DNA of 64,000 nt from Arabidopsis thaliana (lineage: Eukaryota; Streptophyta; Magnoliopsida; Brassicales; Brassicaceae): positions 6,139,001 through 6,203,000 of the forward strand of contig NC_003075.7 of assembly GCF_000001735.4 (NCBI RefSeq), given 5' to 3'. Of the stretch, positions 15,534-26,202 are shown piece after piece. Positions within the stretch are counted from its first letter, which is position 1. Every line of letters begins with the position of its first letter. The position numbers and the translations under genes are program-made. The notes beneath the pieces are model-generated. The model did not search any database. It worked only from the letters and a program-made list of their open reading frames with translations, and was not told where the DNA came from.

Positions 15534-16859
15534 TTAGATAGAGTCAACGACCTTAGTGTCAGAGACCCAAAGAAGAGTAGTTTCAAGAACAATGGAGTCT
15601 TCCACAAGGTACCCTTTTGATTCATCATTTAGATCCTCCACAGATATTAACTCAGATATCCCTGATCCGTCTCCATTCTCTCTCGAGTAAAAATGAAAAA
15701 CTATACATAAACATCACTCATAAGTCAGTCTTTAAGAATGATCATATCGATTTTTCTACCCTAATAAAAAAAATATATAGTTTGATATGTACCGCGTTTC
15801 TCAATGTGGTTAGAGTTTTTCTGATTTAGTAGCCGAAGTCTGAGCTTTGCATAAGTGCTAGAAGCTACCGCATTTGGCAGATATGCCATGGCTTGTACAT
15901 AAACTGAAAGTGCTCTTACCTTTTTGTCTCCCTTTGGACTAATCTTCAATCTCCTTAAATATATCATAATAGCACATAGAATAAATATTTTCAAGTAATC
16001 AGTATCGAAAACTGGTGATTAAGCGTTACATTAATGAAGAAAAACTCACCATTTTCTATCTCCGACCACAAATTCATCTGAATAATAGTATCTCTTGTCT
16101 CCTATATATGAGAAATGAGAGATTTTCCACGTGAATTTGTTTTCTGGTGGGTTTTGTGTGAATACAACCCTCTCCACCTTCTCTATCGGCTTTATAACGA
16201 ATATCTCCACCCCAACGATACAAGCATTTCCATCGATGTACCCATTCTTTGGGTCGTTGAACTTCGAAAAAAGAAGCATTTGCGCAAATCCACACTCTTT
16301 TTTCTCCTTATTGTAATGCTTCATAGTTCCATCTACATATATAAACACACCAATAAGCATAATTCTAACCAAGGAATATCTTCTTTGGTTTGACAGATTT
16401 GACTAAAACCGACAAAATCGATCACACCATGTATAAATTGCTATATCATCTTAATAAAATGTGTGTTTGTAAATATGTTCATACCTTGAAAGACAGAGTA
16501 TTGCTTGTTGTTGTGATTGTAGATGAAGAACTTGAGTTCAGCATCAATCTGCATAGAAGCACCAACATTTTCGATCCTCGCATAAATCGAAACATGGTCT
16601 TTTCCACCTTCTTCTAACTTTCCAGCCGGGTAAAATATCAATCTCCTGATTAAATTTATCATTGATAAATCACACATAACAAATCTTACATAAGAGTTAT
16701 GAAATATATATTAGATCTTAGATTTGGTTGACTATACCATTTATGTCCCCCAACGTCGAAATCAGCAGATTCATAAGGTTGATGACTGAATTTAACCTCA
16801 GAGAAACCAACCAGCTTCATCAAGTAGCTTGAAGGAGCCTCTTCTCTTATGGTTTCCAT
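15534..16859 (-). CDS. Two-MATH-domain (TRAF-like) protein, copy A
   Basis: A MATH/TRAF-like protein; in plants the large MATH family is mostly uncharacterised and acts through protein-protein contacts. Five exons (minus strand): 16859-16738, 16645-16485, 16332-16050, 15953-15793, 15700-15534, giving 297 residues. Domain 1 (about 9-145) includes KFSHQPYESADFDVGGHKWR and RLIFYPAGK. Domain 2 (about 158-290) includes FTWKISHFSYIGDKRYYYSD, FVVGDRKWRLKISPKGD, and the C-terminal SKGYLVEDSIVLE. Introns fall at the same place in each domain, after the HKW and RKW tryptophans, so the domains arose by internal duplication. I chose METIREEAP as the start because the next in-frame upstream ATG (16937) lies inside the probable TATA box (16936-16943). 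The paralogue is at 20882-22219. It corresponds to At4g09770 from memory. Confidence 0.9.
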
Positions 16860-16935
16860 GATGATGAATTTCTTTGGATAAAGATTGTTGACTTCAGAGT
16901 TGTTTATTTGTATGGAAGCCAGAAATGAGATTTGC

Positions 16936-16943
16936 ATATATAG
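16936..16943 (-). promoter_or_regulatory. TATA box of MATH gene A
   Basis: The minus strand reads ctatatatgc, about 80 bp upstream of the chosen ATG. The same sequence is conserved at 22296-22303 upstream of copy B. Transcription about 30 bp downstream would exclude the more distal in-frame ATG. Confidence 0.55.
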
Positions 16944-17075
16944 AAGAAAAGAGAACTAATAGCAATATATAAAAGAGAAGACATTTTCTTTAGAAACAAT
17001 AAAATATGACTGAAGAGAGTCATTGACTTTTTAGACAAGTCTTTGTTTTGAGGTTTTACATGCTAGTTTTCTGTA

Positions 17076-17180
17076 TTTCCACCGCAGCTTCCTTATCGTG
17101 ATGGAGACCGAAAGAATACACCATTGATAGAAAAGACTCAAAGGATCTTCAGGATGGGATTCAAGACTGTGATTGAATAA
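17076..17180 (+). pseudogene. Unidentified coding-like fragment ending in a stop
   Basis: Thirty-four open codons followed by TAA read like a genuine protein C-terminus: FPPQLPYRDGDRKNTP, then LIEKTQRIFRMGFKTVIE. Similarity between the upstream regions of MATH genes A and B stops at about 17075, exactly where this begins. It looks like a foreign fragment joined at a rearrangement breakpoint. I do not recognise the family. Confidence 0.35.
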
Positions 17181-17397
17181 GGATATATTTTGGGTTTGTT
17201 TTTGAATTTTGAAAAATGTATTCGTGTTTAAATCTTTTTTTTTTTGTTTGTCATAATTCGTGTTTAAATCTAATGTTTTAAATTTTTATTTTTATTTATT
17301 ATTATTATTGATTATTGACACAAATATTATTAAAATCATTTACGAAAACCGATACTAGTTTTAACAGCAATTATCCACAACCAGTCAACTCCGTAAA

Positions 17398-18287
17398 AGG
17401 AACATTCCAGCAGATCCGACTTGCCAAAGATGCTGCTATGCCGAAGAGACAATTAATCATATAATTTTTACTTGTTCTTATGCGCATGCTGTATGGAGAA
17501 GTGCAAACTTTTCTGGGAGTAATCGGCTTTGTTTCACTAATAATCTTGAAGAGAATATACGATTACTACTGCAGGCGAAGAAAAAACAAAACCTTACCAT
17601 TCTCAATGGATTGCTGCCTTTTTGGATAATGTGGCGCTTATGGAAATCACGTAATGAGTTCCTTTTTCAACAGATTGATCGATTCCCTTGGAAGGTGGCA
17701 CAGAAAGGGGAACAAGAAGCAACCGAATGGGTCGAAACTACGATTAATGACACAGCTAACTCACACAGCACTGAACAACCAAATGATCGACCGTCGGGCC
17801 GAAGTAAAGAATGGAGTCCACCACCGGAGGGTTATCTAAAATGTAACTTTGACAGTGGCTATGTTCAAGGAAGGGATTATACAAGCACATGTTGGATAAT
17901 CCGAGACAGTAATGGACATGTAATACATTCAGGTTGTGCGAAGCTACAACAATCATACTCAGCCCTACAAGCGGAAGCCTTGGGATTTTTACATGCTCTA
18001 CAAATGGTTTGGATTCGTGGATACCGTTATGTGTGGTTTGAAGGAGAAAATTAACGACTCTAATTAACAAGACTGAAGATCATCATCTACTTGGAACACT
18101 GCTGTATGACATTCGGTTTTGGATGACTAATTTACCTTTCTCATCAATTGGCTATGTCAATCGTGAGAGAAACTCGGCAGCGGACAAGCTATCAAAGTAT
18201 GCAAACTCAATGTCTTCTTTGTATGAAACCTTTAATGTACCGCCACGATGGATACAACACTATTTGTACTATTCATTTACAAATTAA
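17398..18287 (+). pseudogene. LINE 3' part: zinc-binding and RNase H domains
   Basis: The 3' end of a plant non-LTR retrotransposon ORF2. The frame from 17398 shows the RT-associated zinc-binding motif (CQRCCYAEETINHIIFTC, then WR), linker residues and LPFWIMWRLWKSRNEFLF. After a spacer comes an RNase H domain with LKCNFDSGY, STCWIIRDSNGHVIHSG, LQAEALGFLHAL and YVWFEGEN. A frameshift near 18052 ends this frame in TAA, and the homologous continuation (LINKTEDHHLLGTLLYDIR to NRERNSAADKLSKYA) is read from 18054 to TAA at 18285-18287. An A-rich stretch at 18305-18315 could be the remnant of the LINE tail. The 5' part of the element is missing, as expected for a 5'-truncated insertion, and it sits between the two MATH genes. 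Confidence 0.85.
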
Positions 18288-18520
18288 TAAAGTGAGATGT
18301 TATATAAAAAAAAGAATAATTGATATGAATATTTTTATTTTAAAAAAGTAAGAACTAAAAAATAATAATCATAAAAATATTTCTTTTAACTGATGCAAAA
18401 TATTTGCCACCACTTCCATAATCACTTATATAAATTATACGTAATGTAAATATTAAAATTTAAGTGACACGAAACACTATTTTGTTTTGTAGAGATTCGT
18501 TTAAATGTTCATAATATAAA

Positions 18521-18995
18521 TCATATATATGAAAGTTGGCCAACTCTTTCCATATTAATGACACATCATCACACAAGAAAATGACATGTGTCATTCGATA
18601 TTTTTTAAACTAAAAATTAATAAAATTAAATAAGCAAATTAAATGTATCATCAATCCTACTCTTAATTGATTTCTTTAAAATAAAAATTTAAATTAAAAA
18701 CAAAAAAGTATGTTAATAAATTAAGCACTACTTTCATTATATTCTTTTTATTACTATTTTTTTAGCAATAATCACTATTCTATAATGACTAAATTTTTTT
18801 AATACACTATAATAAACCTTTAAAACATAAAACCTACCAAATAATTATATACACGATCATTTCTCTTATATAAATATACTAGATTTTAATCCGCGGTATA
18901 CTGCGGGGCTATATTATTTTTAAAAAATAAAAAATTAATTTGTTTAGTAGATTAAATAAATATAATTTGTTTTTTATATTTTCTAAATGTACAAC

Positions 18996-19037
<42 letters not shown>

Positions 19038-20506
19038 TAGTATACAATTACAATGTTTAATTTTTACTGTTTAAAAATATAGAAAGAATAACAAACAGTT
19101 TATTAAGTTAAAATTTAGATTATAACTAAATAATACAAATTTTAATTATATTTGTTTTATTAATATAATGATATTTTAATTTATATATATATATATATAT
19201 ATATGATTTCACCCGTGGTATACTGTCTCGTATTATTATCGATCCAAAGCCGTCATATCATCTAATGTCGTTCTGTGAAATTAAACATGTCTAATAGATT
19301 CACCCATGCTATACTGTCTCGTATTACCTATCGACCCAAACTCGTCATACCATCTAACCCGGTTCAGCGAAATTAAAAATTATTTTGTTATTTTTGTTTT
19401 AATAATACTTTAATTTAAAAGATATATAATTCAAATAAATTTTTTTTTTTTAATTTCAAATGGTTATTTAATTTTTTTAAAGTTCATATATTATAAATAT
19501 TCTAAACTCGTCTTATCATCTAATCCTGTTATGTAAAATTAAACATTATCTTTTTTTATTTTTTGTTTGAATAATATTTTTATTAAAATATTTATAATTC
19601 ACATCAATTTAATAGTTTTATTTCAAATGATTATTTAATTTTTATAGATTTCACATATTATAAATATTATAAAACGTTTTTCTGTTAAATATTTTAAATG
19701 TTTAATTAACTATAATATTTATCTTTTAATCAAGTATATATTAATAATGTCCTAAAATTTTTCATTTTTAAGTTATTAAATGATACTTTCATTTTTGCTT
19801 TCTTTTTATTTTATTTTTCATATGAATACTCTTGAAATCTTATTCAGTTTATAAATTTTATATATTTAATCATGAACGTATAACAATGTTGTTGGAGTAT
19901 TATATCAGGAGAATACATAAAACCAGAAATAGTTTATTTATAATCAAATTAGATAATTTTCAAATCATTCAAGACACGATCATTTCTCTAATATTGATAT
20001 ACGCAATGATAAAAGATTTAAAAGTGTTGACTTAAATGAAATTCAATTTTTGCTATCTTTTTATTTTCTTCATACCCCTTTTTCATACGAATACTCTTCA
20101 GATCTTGTTCAGTTGAAGTAAATCCAAACTTTAATCATGAGCTTATCACAATGTTGTTGAAGTACATAAAACAAGGAATTGATTTATTTATAATCGAATT
20201 AGGGTAAATTTTAAACCACACAAGTAACATGGTTACACATAATTGTATCAAAATATCATATATTGTTGTTATATGTATTCATGATAGTGAAAAATATTTA
20301 TAAATAATCAGCTTTATACATGAAAATTAGAAATTGATATTTCGAATTACAAATGAATCTAATCATAAAAAATGTAAATACATATTATGGATCTAATTTT
20401 ATTAATAATACAAAAATAAACATAAATTAGCAAAAATAACCATCAATATAAATATTTTTTAACAATTTTCTAAACAAACCCACGCGTAGCGTGGGTAGTC
20501 ATCTAG
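18521..20506 (+). mobile_element. Helitron with nested insertion
   Basis: The 5' end TCATATATATGAAAGTTGGC (18521 onward) is identical to that of the Helitron at 1447. The 3' end has a hairpin (cccacgcgtagcgtggg, 20479-20495) followed by CTAG at 20503-20506. The flanks are A and T. At 1986 bp it is much longer than its relatives, because a second, minus-oriented Helitron end lies inside at 18879. Simple TA runs occupy 18999-19033 and 19182-19204. No Rep/helicase coding remains. Whether these 5' and 3' ends belong to one original element is inferred. Confidence 0.7.
18879..18912 (-). mobile_element. 3' terminus of a minus-strand Helitron
   Basis: Read on the minus strand it ends in a hairpin (the plus strand shows ccgcggtatactgcggg), then ttaaaat and CTAG (18879-18882), with T as the next base. 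The same terminus type occurs at 26167, 29356 and, in the other orientation, 30332. The matching 5' end to the right was not located. Confidence 0.7.
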
Positions 20507-20881
20507 TATAAATAATGTGTCTTTGGAAACTATTTTTCTAGATCTGATACACCTCGCCCTCGGCACTCGCATCCACGTTGTCAAACAAACCCAAAAAGAC
20601 CACCCCGAACACATATAAACGATTATGTGGATTGCACCATAATTGCAGTAAATGGTTGTGCATGTTTTTTTTTTTTTTCCAATGGGATTTTGCATGTTGA
20701 CGTGGATTTAACAAAAAGAATTTGTATTTGCACATATCACACAACTTTACTCTGTAAACAACAAAAATAAAATATTTTAGCAAAACAAAAACAATAAAAC
20801 AGAAAAGAAAACACCAAAAGGAGAAATTTTGTTGCTTACAAATCAGAGATGTATGCAAGAAAGGAGAGGTTATAAAAAAAA
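20507..20881. other. Region 3' of MATH gene B
   Basis: About 375 bp between the Helitron end and the stop codon of MATH gene B. It holds a T12-type run near 20667-20678 and no recognisable gene. Confidence 0.45.
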
Positions 20882-22219
20882 TTAGATAGAGTCGACAAAC
20901 TTAGTCTCAGTGACACAAAGCAAAGTAGTTTCAAGAACGATGGTGTCTTCCACAAGGTACCCTTTTGATTCATCATTTAGATCCTCCACAGATATTAACT
21001 CAGAAGTCCCATATCCATCTTCCTTCTCTCTCGAGAAAAAATGAAAAACTATACAAAAACATCACATATAAGTCAGTCTTTACGAATGGTAATATCGATA
21101 TTTCTACCCAAATATAAAAAAAAACTAGTTTGATATGTACCACGTTTCTCAATATGGTTAGTGTTTTTCTGATTCATTAGCTGAAGTTTGAGCTTTGCGT
21201 AAGTGGTAGAAGCTACCGCATTTGGCAAATATTCCATGGCTTGAACATAGACTGAAAGTGCTCTTACCTTTTTGTCTCCCTTTGGGCTAATTTTTATTCT
21301 CCTTGAAAATACCATAATAGCACAGAATAAATATGTTCAAGTAATAAATATCAAAAGCTAGTGATTAAGCATTATATTTATGAATCAATACTCACCATTT
21401 TCTTTCTCCGACCACAAATTCATCCGAGTAATGATATTTCTTGTCTCCTAGTTTTGAGAAATCAGAGATTTTCCATGTGAATTTGTTCGTTGGTGGGTTT
21501 TGTGTGAATACAACCCTCTCCACCTTCTCTATCGGCTTTATAACGAATATCTCCACCCCAACGATACAAGCATCTCCATCGGTGTACCCATTTTTTGGGT
21601 CGTTAAACTTCGAACGAAGAAGCATTTGTGCAAATCCGCACTCTTTTTTCTCCTTACTATAATGCTTCACAGTTCCATCTACACACATATATACACACAT
21701 CATAAACATATATAATTCTGTCCCAAGTAAGATATCTTCTTTGGTTAAGAGACTTGACTAAAACCAGCAAAATTGATCACAATAAATCTCTATATCTTAA
21801 AATATAAAGGTGTGTTTATAAATATGTTCATACCTTGGAAAACAGAGTATTTCTTTGCGTTGTGATTGTAGAGGAAGAACTTGAGTTCTACATCAATCTG
21901 CATCTCAGAAGCACCAACATTTTCGACCCTCGCATAAATCGAAATATGGTCTTTTCCACCTTCTTCTACCTTTCCAGCCGGGTAAAATATCAATCTCCTG
22001 ATTAAATTTATCATTGTTTTATGATAAATCACACATAAAAAAATCATACATAAGAGTTATCAAATATATATGAGATCTTAGATTTGGTTGACAATACCAT
22101 TTATGTCCCGCAGCGTCGAAATCAGCAGATTCATAAGGTTGATGACTGAATTTCACCTCAGAGAAACCAACAAGCTTCATCAAGTAGCTTGATGGAGCCT
22201 CCTCTCTTAGGGTTTCCAT
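20882..22219 (-). CDS. Two-MATH-domain (TRAF-like) protein, copy B
   Basis: Tandem paralogue of the gene at 15534-16859. Five exons (minus strand): 22219-22098, 21997-21834, 21678-21396, 21301-21141, 21048-20882, giving 298 residues. It has one more residue than copy A because exon 2 reads GASEMQID instead of GASMQID. Both MATH domains are complete (FSHQPYESADFDAAGHKWR in the first; FTWKISDFSKLGDKKYHYSD and FVVGERKWRIKISPKGD in the second) and intron phases are identical to copy A. The last exon differs more than the rest (SREKEDGYGTSEL here, SRENGDGSGISEL in A). The start METLREEAP is chosen as for copy A, with a TATA-like ctatatatgc about 80 bp upstream. It corresponds to At4g09780 from memory. 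Molecular partners are unknown. Confidence 0.9.
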
Positions 22220-22660
22220 GATGATGAATTTCTTTGGACAAAAGATTGTTGACTTCAGAGTTGTGTATATGTATGGAAGGCAGAAATGAGATTTGCATAT
22301 ATAGAAGTAAAGAGAACTAACAGCAATAGAGAAAGACTTTTTCTTTAGAAATAATAAAACACGACTGAACAGAGTCATTGACTTTTTAGACGTGTCTTTG
22401 TTTTGAGTTTTTACATGCTAGTGTTCTCTGTTCTGTATTATAATTTTATCATATTCTTTGACACACTTCATCTTGTAATTCATTTCATTTTTAACCACAC
22501 AACTTATTAATTAATATATATAAGTGGAGATATCAAAAGTATGTATTATGTTATAGAGCATTGTTCTTCTCCGGAGATGATTTGTAAGAAAGAGAATGTC
22601 CTGAGACTTAAGCTGAGGAAAACAGAGGAAACAGAACATGAAAATTAGTCTAAAATTAGG
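22220..22660. other. Promoter region of MATH gene B
   Basis: The first ~200 bp are strongly similar to the upstream region of copy A (16860-17075), including cagagtcattgactttttag and a TATA box near 22296. Similarity then stops. Confidence 0.6.
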
Positions 22661-22875
22661 TTTGGTTGGAGACGGTTTAAGGTTTTCAAAAAAAAATCTA
22701 AGTTATGTAATTAGTCGGACATAGCCTTCCACCTTTTTAATCTTCTCTTATGTATTGCATTAGTTTGGGATGTTGAATGCTTAACCCGAGTCCGAGACTT
22801 AGGTCTTGAGACATGTGTAATACTTATCTCTCACCATTCTTGAAGAAGTCAGGAGACTCCAAGACCTAGGTCACG
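22661..22875 (+). repeat. Direct repeat R2 (partner of 14751-15005)
   Basis: The second copy of the flanking repeat, in the same orientation as R1, about 440 bp upstream of MATH gene B. Confidence 0.8.
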
Positions 22876-22897
22876 CGTTGTCGAGGCCTCACAATTT

Positions 22898-23063
22898 GCC
22901 ATTTTCATTTATACCCTCTTTAAATTTATAATGACCATTTTACCTTTATTTAGAAATTGTTTTAGGTTAACAAAATGGAATATTAATATTTTTCGCCAAA
23001 AATTTCGAAAAAAATATCCTGCCAAAAAAAATTTCTCAAAAATATTTTTCCCGCAAAAAAAAA
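22898..23063 (+). repeat. Inverted repeat, left arm
   Basis: This segment is the reverse complement, with scattered differences, of 28830-28985. Shared phrases include attttcattt, ctctttaaattt, taatgaccattttac and tatttagaaattgttt. The arms are about 5.8 kb apart and point toward each other, as in a TIR transposon. Confidence 0.75.
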
Positions 23064-23252
23064 GCTCATCTGCAACCAGCTCGACAGTTGTGGGTTCGAC
23101 GAGAGAATGTTGCTACACTCAGAAGTATGATCTTGTTACCGTTATATGTTATGTTTTCCTGAGAAACCTCTAGTATCTGTTGACATCTCTACGTTATTAT
23201 CTCCAAATCTTTTCTTCATGCAAGTGTTTGTATTTTAATATTTGTTGATGGC

Positions 23253-23662
23253 ATGCTTAAAAAGTTTGAAGTGAAGTCACATCCACATCCAGAGAGACCT
23301 GATCGTCTTCGAGCTATAGCTGCTAGTCTTGACACAGCTGGTATGTTGTCAGGAGAATATCAGTATGTTTCATTTTACACTATCATACTGGTGGAAGTAA
23401 TTTTGGTACTCACCACATTTGAATTTTTTTGCAGGTGTTTTCCCTGGAAGATGCTTGCCTATTAATGCAGGCGAAATCACGAAACAAGAACTCCAGATGG
23501 TGAGCTGCTACATTACTGTCTTCGAGACAATTCTAATCTTTTGTTCATTGCAGTACTTTTGCAAGCAATTCCATAACTGGTTTCTATTTGTCAATTTTGA
23601 GGTCCACACTTAAGAGCATGTTGATACTACAAGCCAGCTTCTCTATTGGTTTGAATTTTAAA
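23253..23662 (+). pseudogene. Class II histone deacetylase fragment
   Basis: Three exon-like pieces with normal GT-AG borders match the N-terminal part of a plant class II HDAC domain (HDA5/HDA18 type). Piece 1 (23253-23340) reads FEVKSHPHPERPDRLRAIAA. Piece 2 (23435-23499) reads GVFPGRCLPINAGEITKQEL. Piece 3 (from 23602) reads VHT, then a TAA stop, then EHVD and TTSQLLYWF. The in-frame stop and loss of residues in piece 3, and the absence of the catalytic part of the domain downstream, make this a dead fragment. The intron positions look original, so it came by DNA-level duplication or capture and not by retroposition (inference). Confidence 0.8.
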
Positions 23663-24413
23663 CCATTTGTTACTTTCTTTTTTTGTGTCACCGTGCATAC
23701 CCTTGCTTGTTAACCTGACTCTTCAAACTTGAATCGAAATTTCCTTTACCTTAGCTGCTCCTGATTTATATCCTTTTGCTCTTAATCCCGTTCTTTTACC
23801 ACTTCCTGATTCTTACTGCATCCATTTTCTTGTACTCGCCACGTAGCTTTTTGATATTGTTTAATTGCATTTGACTTGTGAAACTCTAGTTGTTGTTTTT
23901 ACTGTATTCTGATACCATCAATCACGTTGATGGCTTAATTTGTGTTGATTTAAGGAAAATTTTGGAGTTGTTAGTTAGGTTCATCGGCTGGCAAAGTAAT
24001 TTGAATCTCTTTGACCTGGCTGAGTGTGTGCAATATCATGCCAATTAGGAAAGTCTAGTAAACTTGCCTAGTAGCTATTGGTAGTGTAAGAACATGCCTA
24101 GAGTCTATTGGCAGACAAGGTTTCTTTCAGAACATGTTCTTCTCAAGTTTATTTTGATTTTCCATATCATGAATGTAATGGGAGAAACCTAAGATCAATC
24201 ATGTCCACATTTCGTGGTTTTACTTTTACTCTCGACTCTTGTCTTCAGTTGCCGGATTATCATACCATCATCGGACAATGTTTCTTTAAGCACATGTTCT
24301 TCTCAAATTTAAAAACAACCTCAAAAGGAAGAAAAGAAAGAGGAATTATTCGACAACAATCAAACTCATCAACAGAGACTAATGTTTTGTAAGCAAATAG
24401 AAACAAACAAGTA
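23663..24413. other. Region between HDAC fragment and F-box gene
   Basis: There is no credible gene. Two imperfect copies of a 36-bp phrase (gtttctttcagaacatgttcttctcaa type) lie near 24119 and 24279, suggesting a local duplication. The right end should include the F-box gene's 3' UTR. Confidence 0.4.
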
Positions 24414-25655
24414 CTAATAATCTCGTTCTTTCCTTTTGCCTCGTGTTCCTTGTGGGATCGTCACCAAACTCGGAGAATACGAGCACACGAGAGGGAAAAC
24501 TGGATCAGGTCCCCTAGGATCTACTTGTTGTTGGTAGTATCCATTCATGTATCCAAGATCCACTTCTTTGTAGTATCCATTCTCTCCAATCAGGTAAGCT
24601 CTGTCGTTGATCTCCTCTTGGTCTTTATCGAATACCACAGCGATTTTTTTCTCCTCGTCAATGAAGAAACTCCCAGCGAAAAAAGCAAACGGGATAAAAG
24701 AACCAGTGAGTGGTTCCATATCCACTGCTAAAAACACCTTGCTCCATGACACCACATCCGGTTCAATCTTATTCGTAACCCATATCTCCATCAAACAAGT
24801 ATCCTGCTGATATAACACTGCTAGCTGCTCTTCTCTAACACTAGAAAGAGTCACGGTCTCTCCATTGTAAGAGTGAAACGGTAGAGGCAGACGTGGTCCA
24901 AATTAAATCTCTCACTTGTAAAATCAAAACAGATCAAAAAATCTTTGAAATCTTCAATCACTACAACATCATCCCCTTCCACCACTATTTTCTCTTTAGC
25001 AAAAAAGTAAGTATTTCCTTTCAAAGACACGCCACGTTGATAAGAATCTATCTCCCAGTCAGGAGTGGCATCAAGAACCCTCCATGCATTAGACTTCAAA
25101 TCAAAAATTTCGTGTTCTATAATAGAATGCTTCACAGCAGGTTCGTAACTATCCACAAACCTCAAGATTTTATGGTTTTTCAAGTTTTTGTCGTATCCTA
25201 GAGCATACACGTCTAATCTGTGGAAAGCGTGTCTGGGTTTGATCCACCTGGTTTGTCCCAAATACGGGTTCCATACCACGAGGCTAGTGAGCCTAGTCTT
25301 GTCCTTGGTCAGGCACAAGAGTAAGCCGTTGCAGTGAAACACTTTTGATATCTCCACTTGATCTAAATTGTTTAGGCTTGTAAGCTTACCTATACCCTTC
25401 ATATATATATGGATCGGCCAACTCGTCCTCGTTACCGTCTCCATGGAGTTTTACGCTCATCAACGAAACCCTCGATTGAGACATCATAATAAACTGTCTC
25501 GCCGCTTTACCAAAGTGCGTCTTCGCAAAGCTCGGATCTTTGGATATAGTGTTCCACCTTTTGCATGTGAATCGCACTCTTCTCATAGATGTCAATGGAA
25601 CCCTAGACAGTATCCTCGCTACCAAATCCCGTGGAAGATCGCAAATCGTTGTCAT
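24414..25655 (-). pseudogene. F-box protein gene with two frameshifts
   Basis: The intact ancestor would be an F-box/FBA protein, the substrate adaptor of an SCF ubiquitin ligase. The start at 25655 gives [20 protein letters not shown] and an F-box up to about residue 45 ([18 protein letters not shown]). The FBA domain follows ([54 protein letters not shown]). The frame breaks first at 25394-25415, in an (AT)5 run that would restore the frame with one more AT unit. It breaks again near 24895-24905, where one base is missing beside a T run. Downstream of each break the homologous sequence resumes without other damage, so the inactivation looks recent. It could be an accession-specific lesion or an assembly error. 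The neighbouring F-box gene at 61089 is related, sharing the WNP..GQTRW and YSPSLV/VPSLV blocks. Confidence 0.75.
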
Positions 25656-25811
25656 TGTTTTTTAGCCTGTTTCTCTTCCGACATTCTTGCTTTTATAGCA
25701 AAGAGACTACGGGTAGGTTTACCAATTTCCTTTTCTTCTTTTTCCTTTTTTTTTACGAATAAATAGTATATTTATTGGGTCACAGCTCTGCAGGCTCAAC
25801 AAATACCTCAC

Positions 25812-25815
<4 letters not shown>

Positions 25816-25857
<42 letters not shown>
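25816..25857. repeat. (AT)n microsatellite
   Basis: An almost perfect AT run of about 42 bases upstream of the F-box pseudogene. Confidence 0.95.
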
Positions 25858-25860
<3 letters not shown>

Positions 25861-26166
25861 CAAATATGGAACAAAATCTTATTATTTTATCAATATGTTT
25901 CGTCCAATGATAATTCTATTAATTTTATAACTTATTTTTGATAGGATAAATAATGTTGTAAAACAATTCAATTGAAACTAGAATTATGAGTTTTATGTAT
26001 ATTCTTTTTTTGTAGTATATGTTTGTGAATTTTTGTATCATTGTTGAAGAAGCTCATATGGAAAATATGGTTTTAGTGTTATGGTTATGATTGAATTTAG
26101 TTAAGATTTCGTTTTGAAAACATAATTATAGTGTATTCAAATAACCGTAGCTTTTTTAATAATATA

Positions 26167-26202
26167 CTAGATTTTAACCTGCGGTATACCGTAGGACGAT
26201 TT
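26167..26202 (-). mobile_element. 3' terminus of a minus-strand Helitron
   Basis: CTAG at 26167-26170, followed on the plus strand by attttaacctgcggtatacc, which forms the terminal hairpin when read on the minus strand. The flanking base on the outside is A (T on the minus strand), as required. The 5' end was not identified. Confidence 0.65.

Noticed and set aside
16686..16937. Longer N-terminus for MATH gene A starting at 16937 (and a similar extension in copy B)
   Set aside because: The upstream ATG lies in the probable TATA box, and the extension is not conserved between the two copies.
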